DNA of 64,000 bases from an uncultured Acidimicrobiales bacterium (GTDB lineage: Bacteria; Actinomycetota; Acidimicrobiia; Acidimicrobiales; SZUA-35). Below, one piece after another: positions 43,911 to 52,015 of the stretch (positions are counted from its first letter, which is position 1; each line of letters begins with the position of its first letter). The DNA is taken from assembly GCA_937922785.1 (NCBI GenBank), contig CALAJQ010000020.1, forward strand, positions 124,001-188,000, written 5' to 3'. Under the pieces are notes generated by a model, which worked only from the letters and a program-made list of their open reading frames with translations, did no database searches and had not been told where the DNA came from. The position numbers were made by a program, and so were the translations under genes.

Positions 43911-46900
43911 CAGGTTGGCAGTTCTGGATCGACCGAGGTGGCACGTTTACCGACATCGTCGCTCGGCGTCCCGACGGGACCACAACAACAGCCAAACTCC
44001 TTTCGGAGAACCCGAAGCACTATGACGATGCGGCCATCGCGGGTATACGGTCGCTGCTTGATGTGGCTGCTGGCGACCCGCTACCCGCAGGCCAAATTGA
44101 TGCTGTTCGGATGGGCACGACGGTGGCCACCAACGCGCTGCTCGAACGGCAAGGGGCCCGCACAGCATTGGTGACCACAAAGGGATTCGCCGATGCGCTT
44201 CGGATTGGATACCAAGCCCGGCCGGAGCTGTTTGCTTTGGACATCGTGTTGCCTGAGATGCTCTATGAATCGGTCGTCGAGGTGGATGAAAGGGTGACCG
44301 CCCACGGGGAGGTGCAGGTGCCGGTGGACGAAGCTGTCGTACGAACACAGCTTCAGCAGTTACGGGACGACGGTGTCGAGTCTCTCGCCATTTCTTTTCT
44401 TCACGGCTACCGCTACATCGAACATGAGGCCCAAGTCGCAGCAATCGCCCGAGAGTTTGGCTTCGGTCAGGTTTCAGTAAGCCACGAGGTCAGCCCGTTG
44501 ATGAAGCTGGTATCGCGCGGCGACACAACAGTTGTTGACGCATACCTGTCACCCGTGCTTCGTCAGTATGTAAGCCAAGTGGAAGCCCAACTGCGGCCTC
44601 ATGGAACTAGCAGTTCTAATCCCGGGCATGGCAGTCCTCGGCTGATGTTCATGCAGTCCAACGGAGGCCTTACCGACGCCCACCACTTCCAAGGCAAGGA
44701 CGCTCTACTAAGCGGTCCAGCGGGGGGCGTAGTTGGCATGATAGAAACCGCTGGCGCCGCCGGGTTCGACCAACAAATCGGTTTCGATATGGGTGGAACC
44801 TCGACCGACGTGTCGCACTACGCAGGCGAGCTGGAGCGGGTCTATGAAACCGAGGTTGCTGGTATCCGAGTCCGAGCCCCGATGATTGCCATCCATACCG
44901 TCGCTGCTGGCGGCGGATCCATCGTCGGTTTCGACGGTGCACGAATGCGGGTGGGGCCAGAGTCAGCGGGCGCAAACCCTGGCCCGGCAAGTTACGGCAA
45001 TGGCGGACCACTTGCCGTTACTGATTGCAACGTTCTTCAGGGAAAGCTGCGTCCTGAGTACTTTCCGGCCGTGTTCGGTGCCGACGGGTCAGAGTTACTC
45101 GATGCTGTGGTCGTGCAGGACCACTTCTCGGCCTTGGCCGACGATGTCAAAACCGCCACCGGCACAGCCCAGACTCCGGAACAGCTGGCCGAAGGCTTCA
45201 TCGCAATCGCAGTTGAGAACATGGCCAACGCCATCAAGAAGATCTCAGTTCAGCGTGGATATGACATAACGGGTTACACCCTGGTGTGCTTCGGTGGAGC
45301 AGGCGGCCAGCATGCCTGCCTGGTTGCAGAACGAATCGGAATCGAACGCGTGCACATTCACCCGCTGGCCGGCGTGCTTTCGGCCGTTGGAATTGGGCTG
45401 GCCGATGTGCGCCACGTCGCAGACGAAGCGGTCGAGGTGCCGCTTACCGCAGCACTGCTTGAAGGGTTGGCTCAACGCTGGACAGAACTTGAAACAGCAG
45501 GCCGAGCAGCTGTTGAGTCTCAAGGTGTAGCGACAGAGAACATTTCAACGGTTCGCCGTTTCGGCATTCGCTATAAAGGCTCTGACAGCGCCCTAACGGT
45601 TGAGGCTGCTGAACATGCTGGTGTTGTCGCAGAATTCGAACAGGTGCATTCGGCCCGGTACGGATTTGTTGCTCCCGAGAAAGAGCTGATCGTCGAGTCG
45701 ATGCAACTGGAAACGATTGGAGCTTCCGAGGTCATCGGCGGGCTTGGCGCGGCCCACATGACAGGCTCTGCTTCCCCCGAACCGATTGCCACCCACCGGA
45801 CATGGATGAAGGGTGCCTTCCACGAAACCCCGTTCTTCAACCGATCCGATCTTGCCGAAGGATGTTCCATTACAGGACCTGCGGTCATCATCGAACAGAC
45901 GGCGACCACAGTCATTGAGCCTGGCTGGTCGGCTGGAATGAACTCGACTGGTGATCTAGTTCTCGACAGGGTGTCGGTAGATTCTGACGCCGCCGCTATC
46001 GGAACCAATGTCGATCCAATCCAGTTGGAGATCTTCAACAACCTGTTCATGAATATCGCAGAGCAGATGGGTGTGGTGCTTGAGAACACTGCCGCTTCGG
46101 TGAACATCAAAGAGCGTCTCGACTTTTCATGTGCAATCTTTGACCCCGACGGCGAGTTGATTGCAAACGCTCCGCACATGCCCGTACACCTCGGATCTAT
46201 GAGCGAGTCAATCAAGTCGATCATCCGTCAGAACCCGGTCATGCAAAACGGCGACGTCTACGTGATGAACGCTCCGTACAACGGCGGCACACACCTGCCC
46301 GATATCACCGTCATCAAACCGGTGTTCGGCGAACCGGTTGTAGGAGAGGAAAATTCGGTCATCTTCTATGTTGCGTCGCGCGGTCACCACGCTGACATCG
46401 GCGGAACTGTGCCTGGCTCGGCCCCGGCTGACTCCACCAGCGTGGACGACGAAGGAGTCTTGATCGACAACTTCCTGCTTGTCCGCGACGGCCGCTTCCA
46501 AGAGGCGGAACTTCATGAGTTGCTCACTACCGCGAAGTGGCCAGCCAGGAACCCGGCTAAGAACATTGCCGACCTCAAGGCTCAGGTAGCAGCTTGTGAG
46601 AAGGGGACGTCGGAGCTGCTTTCAGTCATTGACCACTACAGCCTTGAAGTAGTGCACGCATACATGGGGCATGTGAAAGATAACGCCGAAGAATCGGTTA
46701 GACGAGTTGTCGACGTGCTGAGCGATTGCTCATTCACATACGCCATGGACGACGGCTACCAGGTAAGCGTTGCCATCACGGTTAACCATGAGGACCGGTC
46801 TGCGGTCATTGACTTCACTGGCACCAGCGGCACCCACCCCGGAAACTTCAACGCGCCTTCAGCCATTGCTCACGCGGCTGTGTTGTACGTGTTCCGGTGT

Positions 46901-47548
46901 ATGGTCGATGATGACATTCCCCTAAACGCAGGCTGTATGGCTCCGCTGGAGCTGATCTTGCCCGATGAATCCATGATCAACCCGAGCTACCCGGCGGCGG
47001 TGATCTCGGGCAATGTCGAGACCAGCCAATTGATAGTGGACACCTTGTTTGGAGCGCTGGGTGTTCAGGCGGCGGCCCAGGGAACAATGAACAACTTCAT
47101 CTGGGGCAACGACGAGCATCAGTACTACGAGACCATTTGTGGGGGAGCGGGAGCGACCCCGAACGCTCCAGGTTGCTCCGCTGTCCACACCCACATGACA
47201 AACAGTCGCCTGACCGACCCCGAAGTTCTTGAGTGGCGGTTCCCAGTGCAGCTGGAAACGTTCTGCGTACGGGCCCACTCTGGTGGCTTCGGCCAGCATC
47301 GCGGGGGTGACGGGGTCGTGCGTCGCATGCTGTTCCACGAAGCTTTCGAAGTAAACGTGTTGTCGGGTCATCGAGCTGTTCCGCCCTACGGGTTGGAGGG
47401 CGGCGGCCACGGCTCTGTTGGCCACAACCGAGTGATTCGGTCTGACGGTTCGGTCGAAGAGCTGGCGGGAGTAGCCCAAACAACAGTGGCTCCTGGCGAT
47501 CGGTTCGAGATCGAAACTCCCGGTGGCGGAGGCTGGTCACCCGCCTGA
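43907..47548 (+). CDS. 5-oxoprolinase-like protein: fused HyuA-HyuB (hydantoinase A/B) subunits
   Basis: A 1213-residue ATP-dependent amidohydrolase. The first about 690 residues are hydantoinase A/oxoprolinase with the actin-like ATP site '[19 protein letters not shown]' and '[13 protein letters not shown]'. The remaining about 520 are hydantoinase B ('[18 protein letters not shown]', '[14 protein letters not shown]', '[15 protein letters not shown]'). Length and the N-terminal '[15 protein letters not shown]' agree with 5-oxoprolinase, which opens 5-oxoproline to glutamate, but hydantoin or N-methylhydantoin is also possible. Coupling to the creatinase-like gene favours a guanidino/hydantoin catabolic route. 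Confidence 0.87.
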   Translation: MTGWQFWIDRGGTFTDIVARRPDGTTTTAKLLSENPKHYDDAAIAGIRSLLDVAAGDPLPAGQIDAVRMGTTVATNALLERQGARTALVTTKGFADALRIGYQARPELFALDIVLPEMLYESVVEVDERVTAHGEVQVPVDEAVVRTQLQQLRDDGVESLAISFLHGYRYIEHEAQVAAIAREFGFGQVSVSHEVSPLMKLVSRGDTTVVDAYLSPVLRQYVSQVEAQLRPHGTSSSNPGHGSPRLMFMQSNGGLTDAHHFQGKDALLSGPAGGVVGMIETAGAAGFDQQIGFDMGGTSTDVSHYAGELERVYETEVAGIRVRAPMIAIHTVAAGGGSIVGFDGARMRVGPESAGANPGPASYGNGGPLAVTDCNVLQGKLRPEYFPAVFGADGSELLDAVVVQDHFSALADDVKTATGTAQTPEQLAEGFIAIAVENMANAIKKISVQRGYDITGYTLVCFGGAGGQHACLVAERIGIERVHIHPLAGVLSAVGIGLADVRHVADEAVEVPLTAALLEGLAQRWTELETAGRAAVESQGVATENISTVRRFGIRYKGSDSALTVEAAEHAGVVAEFEQVHSARYGFVAPEKELIVESMQLETIGASEVIGGLGAAHMTGSASPEPIATHRTWMKGAFHETPFFNRSDLAEGCSITGPAVIIEQTATTVIEPGWSAGMNSTGDLVLDRVSVDSDAAAIGTNVDPIQLEIFNNLFMNIAEQMGVVLENTAASVNIKERLDFSCAIFDPDGELIANAPHMPVHLGSMSESIKSIIRQNPVMQNGDVYVMNAPYNGGTHLPDITVIKPVFGEPVVGEENSVIFYVASRGHHADIGGTVPGSAPADSTSVDDEGVLIDNFLLVRDGRFQEAELHELLTTAKWPARNPAKNIADLKAQVAACEKGTSELLSVIDHYSLEVVHAYMGHVKDNAEESVRRVVDVLSDCSFTYAMDDGYQVSVAITVNHEDRSAVIDFTGTSGTHPGNFNAPSAIAHAAVLYVFRCMVDDDIPLNAGCMAPLELILPDESMINPSYPAAVISGNVETSQLIVDTLFGALGVQAAAQGTMNNFIWGNDEHQYYETICGGAGATPNAPGCSAVHTHMTNSRLTDPEVLEWRFPVQLETFCVRAHSGGFGQHRGGDGVVRRMLFHEAFEVNVLSGHRAVPPYGLEGGGHGSVGHNRVIRSDGSVEELAGVAQTTVAPGDRFEIETPGGGGWSPA

Positions 47549-47561
47549 CCCAAACCGTCGT

Positions 47562-47736
47562 TCAGTTAGGGGGTTGGGTCGAGAGGATGCCGCTCTCGTA
47601 ACCTCGCGCCACGGCCGACGCTCGATCCGAAACACCTAGCTTGTCGAAGATGTGAAGCAGATGAGTTTTGACAGGGGCTTGGCATCTGCAGGTCCATGAT
47701 TACAACCGAAGGCCGGTGGGCAAGGGCTTGTGACAC
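47562..47736 (-). pseudogene. Remnant of a LuxR/NarL-type response regulator
   Basis: On the minus strand, one frame gives 'VSQALAHRPSVVIMDLQMP', the phosphoacceptor strand of a receiver domain. A different frame, starting about 25 bases later, gives 'VKTHLLHIFDKLGVSDRASA' and 'GYESGIL', the DNA-recognition end of a LuxR helix-turn-helix. About 120 residues that should separate these parts are missing and the frame is shifted, so an internal deletion destroyed the gene. The N-terminal 45-50 residues are also absent; a large palindrome begins there. Confidence 0.7.
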
Positions 47737-47744
47737 TATTTGCT

Positions 47745-47792
47745 TTCTGTCAGAGGTTTATCGGTCTATAGCCCGATAAACCTCTGACAGAA
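47745..47792. repeat. 48 bp near-perfect palindrome
   Basis: Arms TTCTGTCAGAGGTTTATCGG and its exact inverse complement flank an 8-base centre that itself holds CTATAG. Only one pair in the whole 48 bases fails to match. It is at the broken 5' end of the response-regulator remnant. It could be the trace of a small transposable element or a strong hairpin; no second copy was noticed in the window. Confidence 0.85.
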
Positions 47793-48140
47793 GCGTTTGT
47801 GAGCGGTGGTGGCTACTCAGTCTTTAGTGTTGCTCACGATAAGACAGCCTTGACTTCGAACGCCACCGGAGTTCACATAATCCTGATGTAGATCAGCAAC
47901 ACTCGGGGCTCCACATATTTCTCCATGGCCGCTTTCGAAGTGAAGGGATACCCCTTCCTCGCTCGCAAGCCGATCGGGGCGGCCAGCTCAACCACGCAGT
48001 GAGCCCGGCACTGCTGAAACAGCCCGGACCCTGATCCCCAACTGAAAGGGTTGGCGATGGACTCGATGGTAGGGCGGGTTTGGTCGATCCCAACCAACCC
48101 AAAAAAGGCAACTACTCCAAACCGGCTAACCTGACCGGCT
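47793..48140. other. Non-coding stretch, no gene recognised
   Basis: About 350 bases between the palindrome and the Popeye-like gene. A minus-strand frame of 93 codons (47873-48154) exists but matches no family I know, overlaps the next gene's start and has unconvincing composition. With the pseudogene next to it, the region looks like decayed sequence plus the promoter of the 48141 gene. Confidence 0.5.
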
Positions 48141-48767
48141 GTGGACACCGCCATCTTGAACCTTGCCTACCTAGCGCTGGTCAGCTCGACACTAATCAGG
48201 CCGGTGCTTTGGCTCAGATCGTTGCTCACCGTTGGTGCGATCTGTTTTGTGATCTATGGGGTCTTGGCCGATATCCCGTCCATGTATATCTGGAACACAC
48301 TTATCGCGATTCTTCACATACGACAGTTGATCAAGCTAACTCGGGCCCGCAAGTCTGTTCAGCTGAACTCTGAACAAGAATCGTTCAGACTTAAGTGGTT
48401 CCCGGAACTAAGCGCGTATGACTTCTACTCAATTTGGTCGATGGGGACCTATGAGGAGTTGACTAATCCAATGCTTGCCTTGGAGGGTCAGCAACAACAG
48501 AATCTCTACTTATTGCTGGACGGTGAAGTTCGAATCCAGCACGGACAAACCCAGCGAGCGGTGTTGGGATCGGGGTCGCTCATTGGGGATGCCAGCTACT
48601 TGTCGGGCGATGGAGCGTTGGCTAACGCTGACGCATTTGGCAAGGGTGATATTCGGGTCCATCGGTGGGACCAGATGCAGCTAGCCACCCTCGACAACCT
48701 CAATCCAATTGCTGGGAAAGCAATGCATCAGTTCATCGGCCAGAACATCAGCCAGAAGATGCTCTAG
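48141..48767 (+). CDS. Popeye-domain (POPDC-like) membrane protein with cyclic-nucleotide-binding fold
   Basis: A 208-residue protein. Three hydrophobic segments fill the first 70 residues ('LAYLALVSSTLIRPVLWL', 'LLTVGAICFVIYGVLA' and 'SMYIWNTLIAILHIRQLI'). A roughly 110-residue jelly-roll of the CRP/cNMP-binding type follows ('YLLLDGEVRIQHG' and 'LGSGSLIGDASYLSGDG'). This is the architecture of Popeye-domain proteins. The GTG at 48141 is used; no clear ribosome binding site is seen. It probably acts as a membrane-bound sensor. The MerB-like gene follows 44 bases downstream. Confidence 0.75.
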   Translation: MDTAILNLAYLALVSSTLIRPVLWLRSLLTVGAICFVIYGVLADIPSMYIWNTLIAILHIRQLIKLTRARKSVQLNSEQESFRLKWFPELSAYDFYSIWSMGTYEELTNPMLALEGQQQQNLYLLLDGEVRIQHGQTQRAVLGSGSLIGDASYLSGDGALANADAFGKGDIRVHRWDQMQLATLDNLNPIAGKAMHQFIGQNISQKML

Positions 48768-48811
48768 CGGTTAGTTGAAGGCTTAGCTGGAGTCGTGGGA
48801 AGGTGGAAGAC

Positions 48812-49504
48812 ATGGCAGAACTTGAACTCCTTGACCGTGGCCACGCAGCGATTATGGCCAGCATCGTGGGAGATGGCCGGGCTCCTCACTACACCGGCCT
48901 TGCGGCTGAGCTTGGAATCGAGCTCGCCGAAGCGAAGGGGCTAGTCCATGAGTTGGTGGGAATAGTTCCGGGTTGGGTCCATCCAGGCACTGATCACCTA
49001 GCTTCTTTTCCTCCTTTTAATCTGCAGCCGACTCAATATCTGGTGAGTATCGATGGGGCGTCTGGTTGGTATGCCCAGTGTGGTTTCGAGGCTCTCGCCG
49101 TTCGCTGGTTAGTTCCGGGCAAAACTGTGAAGGTCGATTCGCCTTGCCTGTGCTGCGGTGAGCCGATCTCGATCACGATGAACGATCACGGGATCAGCGT
49201 CGTTGAGCCTGAGGAAGTAGTCGGCTATACCTCATCGGCTGTGGGCGGCGAAGCATCGAGTCGACCGTTTCGTTGATCGAACATGAACCTCTTCCGGTCG
49301 GAAGAACATGCTCGCAACTTTGATGGCTTTACCGAGACGATGGCAGCAAGTCTGATGCCAGTCAGCGAATGGGCCGACATCTTCTCCAACCCATTCTTCA
49401 AAGAGCGGGGACGCCCCGACTACATCTCCTGGATGCGAAGTGACGCTGGAGCTGCAGCCTTCACTAAGCTTCGAGGCCGCCTACCGAGAAGCAGCGAGAG
49501 TTAG
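48812..49504 (+). CDS. MerB (organomercurial lyase)-like protein, probable selenoprotein (in-frame TGA = Sec155)
   Basis: From ATG 48812 the frame runs to a TGA at 49274-49276, then on in the same frame for 75 codons to 49504, giving 230 residues. It aligns with MerB: 'LAAELGIELAEAKGLVHELV' fits the N-terminal helical domain, 'GWYAQCGFEAL' matches 'YAWCALDTL' (Cys90 = catalytic Cys96; Glu93 at the place of Asp99), 'KVDSPCLCCGEPI' matches 'RVSSHCAATGAPV' (Cys112 = Cys117). 'PFR-Sec-SNMNLFRSEEHA' matches 'FCCHVHFFAS', putting the TGA at Cys159, the second catalytic cysteine. Spacings differ by one residue at most. A SECIS-like hairpin follows (49290-49305). MerB breaks the carbon-mercury bond; whether this relative does is unknown. 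Extra cysteines 114 and 115 are unusual. Confidence 0.75.
49290..49305 (+). promoter_or_regulatory. bSECIS-like hairpin in the MerB-like gene
   Basis: A perfect 6 bp stem TCTTCC/GGAAGA with loop GGTC. The loop begins 19 nt after the TGA and its first two bases are G, as the bacterial SECIS model requires. A further CATG/CATG pair (49282-49285 with 49307-49310) can extend the stem. The 5' side, CTCTTCCGGTC, is almost the same as in the ArsC hairpin (CTCTTCGGTC). Confidence 0.75.
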
Positions 49505-50667
49505 TCGGGGTCACTTAGACGTTTGTATTTGCCCGGCTCGGCACTCTGCCAGGCAGCGGTCAGGAACTTGCCGAGGTGGGCTAGACCATCGGTGATTGTT
49601 TGCGTGTCGTTGGCATATCCGATCCGGAGGTATCCCTCCATGTCGAATGCGCTGCCCGGCGCTAACAGCACGCCGGTGTACCGGAGGATCTGCTCACACA
49701 AGTCTCGCGACTTGATGTCGGCGTCATAGCGCAACATGGCAGTGGTGCCCGATTGTGGCTTGACGTATTCGACTGCCGGTTGGGTTGTTACCCACTCATC
49801 AAGGATGGCCAGGTTACGCCGCACGATTCCACGGTTGCGCTCCAGGATCGCATCCTTGGCCTCAAGAGCAATGCTGGCGAAGAGGTCGTCGATCATCCCG
49901 ACGCTGATTGTGTTGTAGTCGCGGTGGTGAGATACGGCTTCCATGATCTTGGCGGGACCGGCCACCCACCCGAGTCTGAGCCCAGCCAGAGAGAACGCCT
50001 TTGACATGCTGGCGGTACTGATCCCTTTGTCATACAGCTCTGCGACTGAGACCGTTGTTCCGCTGCCCGTTTGGTCGGTGCCGCGGTAAACCTCATCACA
50101 TAGTACGAAGGCGTCGCTGATCGAGGCGATCTCGGCCACGGTGGCCAGCTCCTCTTTAGTCATCAGCGAACCGGTCGGATTGTTTGGGTTAGTGATTGCA
50201 ATGAGTTTGGTATTGGTACCTACCGCCGAACGTAGCTCATCAAGATCTAGTCGGAAATCTTGCTCTTCTCGAAGTGGCACCTTCGTCACATCAGCACCCA
50301 TGCTTTCAGGAATCGAAGTGTGCTGCTGGTAAGTAGGCACCACCGAGACGACCCGGTCGCCCGGTTCGACAAGGGCCTGGTAGACAAGCGCATTTGCACC
50401 GATCGCTCCGTGCGTAACCATGACGTTGTCGCGGCTAAGCCCGGTGTAGAGATTGGCGATGTTGTCACGCAGACGGACCGAACCGTTGATGGCGCCATAG
50501 GTCAGCTTCAGCGGAAGGAGATCTCCCAGGATTGACTCTGTGGCTCCTGCGATCTCTAAGAGTTCGTCAACAGTGAACGAGTGCACACAGGTCTCGGCGA
50601 GGTTGAACTCGCAGTGGTTCTCGAATTCGTTCATCCACATCTCGACACCAAACGGGCTGATCTTCAT
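49501..50667 (-). CDS. Class I/II PLP-dependent aminotransferase
   Basis: A 388-residue fold-type I aminotransferase. 'VTHGAIGANALVYQALVEPGD' fits the PLP phosphate region, 'ITNPNNPTG' is the conserved NPxNPTG turn, 'FVLCDEVYRG' gives the ring-nitrogen Asp and Tyr, and the Schiff-base Lys is in 'TASMSKAFSLAGLRLGW'. 'LRIGYA' at the C-terminus supplies the carboxylate-binding Arg. The amino donor and acceptor are not clear; the sequence starts with an unusual 'FNLAETCVHSFTVDELL' resembling the capreomycidine-synthase-like branch. It ends 4 bases into the convergent MerB-like gene. Confidence 0.85.
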   Translation of the reverse strand: MKISPFGVEMWMNEFENHCEFNLAETCVHSFTVDELLEIAGATESILGDLLPLKLTYGAINGSVRLRDNIANLYTGLSRDNVMVTHGAIGANALVYQALVEPGDRVVSVVPTYQQHTSIPESMGADVTKVPLREEQDFRLDLDELRSAVGTNTKLIAITNPNNPTGSLMTKEELATVAEIASISDAFVLCDEVYRGTDQTGSGTTVSVAELYDKGISTASMSKAFSLAGLRLGWVAGPAKIMEAVSHHRDYNTISVGMIDDLFASIALEAKDAILERNRGIVRRNLAILDEWVTTQPAVEYVKPQSGTTAMLRYDADIKSRDLCEQILRYTGVLLAPGSAFDMEGYLRIGYANDTQTITDGLAHLGKFLTAAWQSAEPGKYKRLSDPD

Positions 50668-50730
50668 GGCCGCAATATATCAAGCGGCGCCTAGTCGGTT
50701 CAGGGCCGAGAGCCTCGCTACTGGCACTCT

Positions 50731-50778
50731 CGGTTCTGGCGGTGTAGCCAGTCAATCCCGGCGGGTACAGCGGTCAGT
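50731..50778. repeat. Dispersed intergenic repeat, diverged copy 2
   Basis: CGGTTCTGGCGGTGTAG then CCAGTCAATCCCGGC and a final GGTCAGTT match the element at 25034-25083 with a handful of substitutions. It lies between the aminotransferase start and the PhyH-type gene, where it overlaps the likely promoter region. Confidence 0.65.
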
Positions 50779-50797
50779 TCGGATCTAGGATTGGCAC

Positions 50798-52015
50798 ATG
50801 CATGAAGTAGACACGAGGGGCATGCCTAGTCGCATCGCTGGGCTTGGATGGAAGTCATCAGTCCCGGCGAATGGGTTTCACAACAGGGGCGCAGCGCCAG
50901 AGGACTCCTATAACAATAATCCTCAAGGGCTAGATACTCCGGTCGGTGAAGTCGAAATCGAAACTACGCCAGAACACCGCAATCTCGTGTCGGGTGACCC
51001 TCGGTGTTCAACGTGGACGCGCTCCTACGACGATCCGGATGTGAGCGCACTACGGCAGAGAATGTGGGAAGCGAACGGAATCGCCGGTCTCGAAGTCTGT
51101 GACCCAGACGAAGTCGAGCGGGCCGCCATGTTGTTTCACCGTGACGGGTTCGTCGCAGTCGCTAACGCCGTGCCGCCGGAACAACTGGAACGCCTGCGGC
51201 TAGGCGCCACCGAAGTTATTGAGCAACTAGTGGCTGCGGACCCTGAAGGCGGTGTCGGCGGGGGAGCTGGCGGGCTTCCTCATCGTTACTCATTCGGTGG
51301 TACTTCAGCCTCGCGCCATATGTTCCACAGGCCTGAGTGGTGCGAGCTAATCGACATGCCCACCACCACCCCGATTCTTGAAGCGATCTTCGGCTCATCC
51401 AACTACATCCTCTACGGGGCAGGCGGGGACCTCGCCCTTCCCGGCGCAATTGAATATCAAGGGCTTCATTCTGACAACGTCTGGGCTGAGCTTCATGACC
51501 CGGTTGGAGGAGTTTCAATGCGGGATCTGCCAGTGCCTTCGGTACACATCAACTTTCCGCTGATCGACCTCACACCCGAGAACGGGCCAATCCGCCAGAT
51601 CCCGGGCACTCACAGATCACGAGCGCCGATTCCCCGGCTTGCAGATGAACCGGAATGGATGCGCTTCAGTACTGTTTGTCCGCTGCCTGCGGGCTCGGCC
51701 ATCATTCGAGACGCCAGGTCTTGGCACGGTGGCACTCCCAACCTTTCTCGAGATGTTCGGGCGATGCCAAACGTTGAGTACTTCGCACCTTGGTTTCGCA
51801 GTGAAGCGATTGTTCGATCGATGTCATTCGAGCGGTGGCAAACGCTATCTCCTCATGCCCAACGGATCTCCCGTTTCGTGGTGTGTGACAAAGACGAGCC
51901 AGTGATCGGCGAAGGGTTTAGTCATCCTCGCTCGGCTGATCGCGAGGCGTTCCGCAAAGCACAGCTAGCCCAACTAGGCGAACAAGCGGCGGGGGAATAT
52001 GAACGCCGCTCTTAA
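50798..52015 (+). CDS. Phytanoyl-CoA dioxygenase (PhyH) family protein
   Basis: A 405-residue Fe(II)/2-oxoglutarate oxygenase-like protein. The PhyH start of the domain is 'FHRDGFVAVANAVPPEQLERL'. The iron ligands are His and Asp in 'GLHSDNVW' and the distal His in 'RDARSWHGGTPNLS'; the Arg two turns on ('SRDVRAMPNVEYF') fits 2-oxoglutarate binding. It hydroxylates an unidentified aliphatic substrate. The first 90 residues lack known homology; a later start is possible. It converges with the DUF4214 gene (4-base overlap of stops). Confidence 0.82.
   Translation: MHEVDTRGMPSRIAGLGWKSSVPANGFHNRGAAPEDSYNNNPQGLDTPVGEVEIETTPEHRNLVSGDPRCSTWTRSYDDPDVSALRQRMWEANGIAGLEVCDPDEVERAAMLFHRDGFVAVANAVPPEQLERLRLGATEVIEQLVAADPEGGVGGGAGGLPHRYSFGGTSASRHMFHRPEWCELIDMPTTTPILEAIFGSSNYILYGAGGDLALPGAIEYQGLHSDNVWAELHDPVGGVSMRDLPVPSVHINFPLIDLTPENGPIRQIPGTHRSRAPIPRLADEPEWMRFSTVCPLPAGSAIIRDARSWHGGTPNLSRDVRAMPNVEYFAPWFRSEAIVRSMSFERWQTLSPHAQRISRFVVCDKDEPVIGEGFSHPRSADREAFRKAQLAQLGEQAAGEYERRS

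Noticed and set aside
47873-48154. A 93-codon minus-strand frame in the gap before the Popeye-like gene
   Set aside because: No recognisable family, overlaps the next gene's start and has no ribosome binding site.
48812-49276. Reading the MerB-like gene as a pseudogene or as two separate genes split by the TGA
   Set aside because: The frame is unbroken on both sides, the second part completes the MerB fold, the TGA is exactly at a catalytic cysteine, and a SECIS-like hairpin follows. Random decay would not produce all four.
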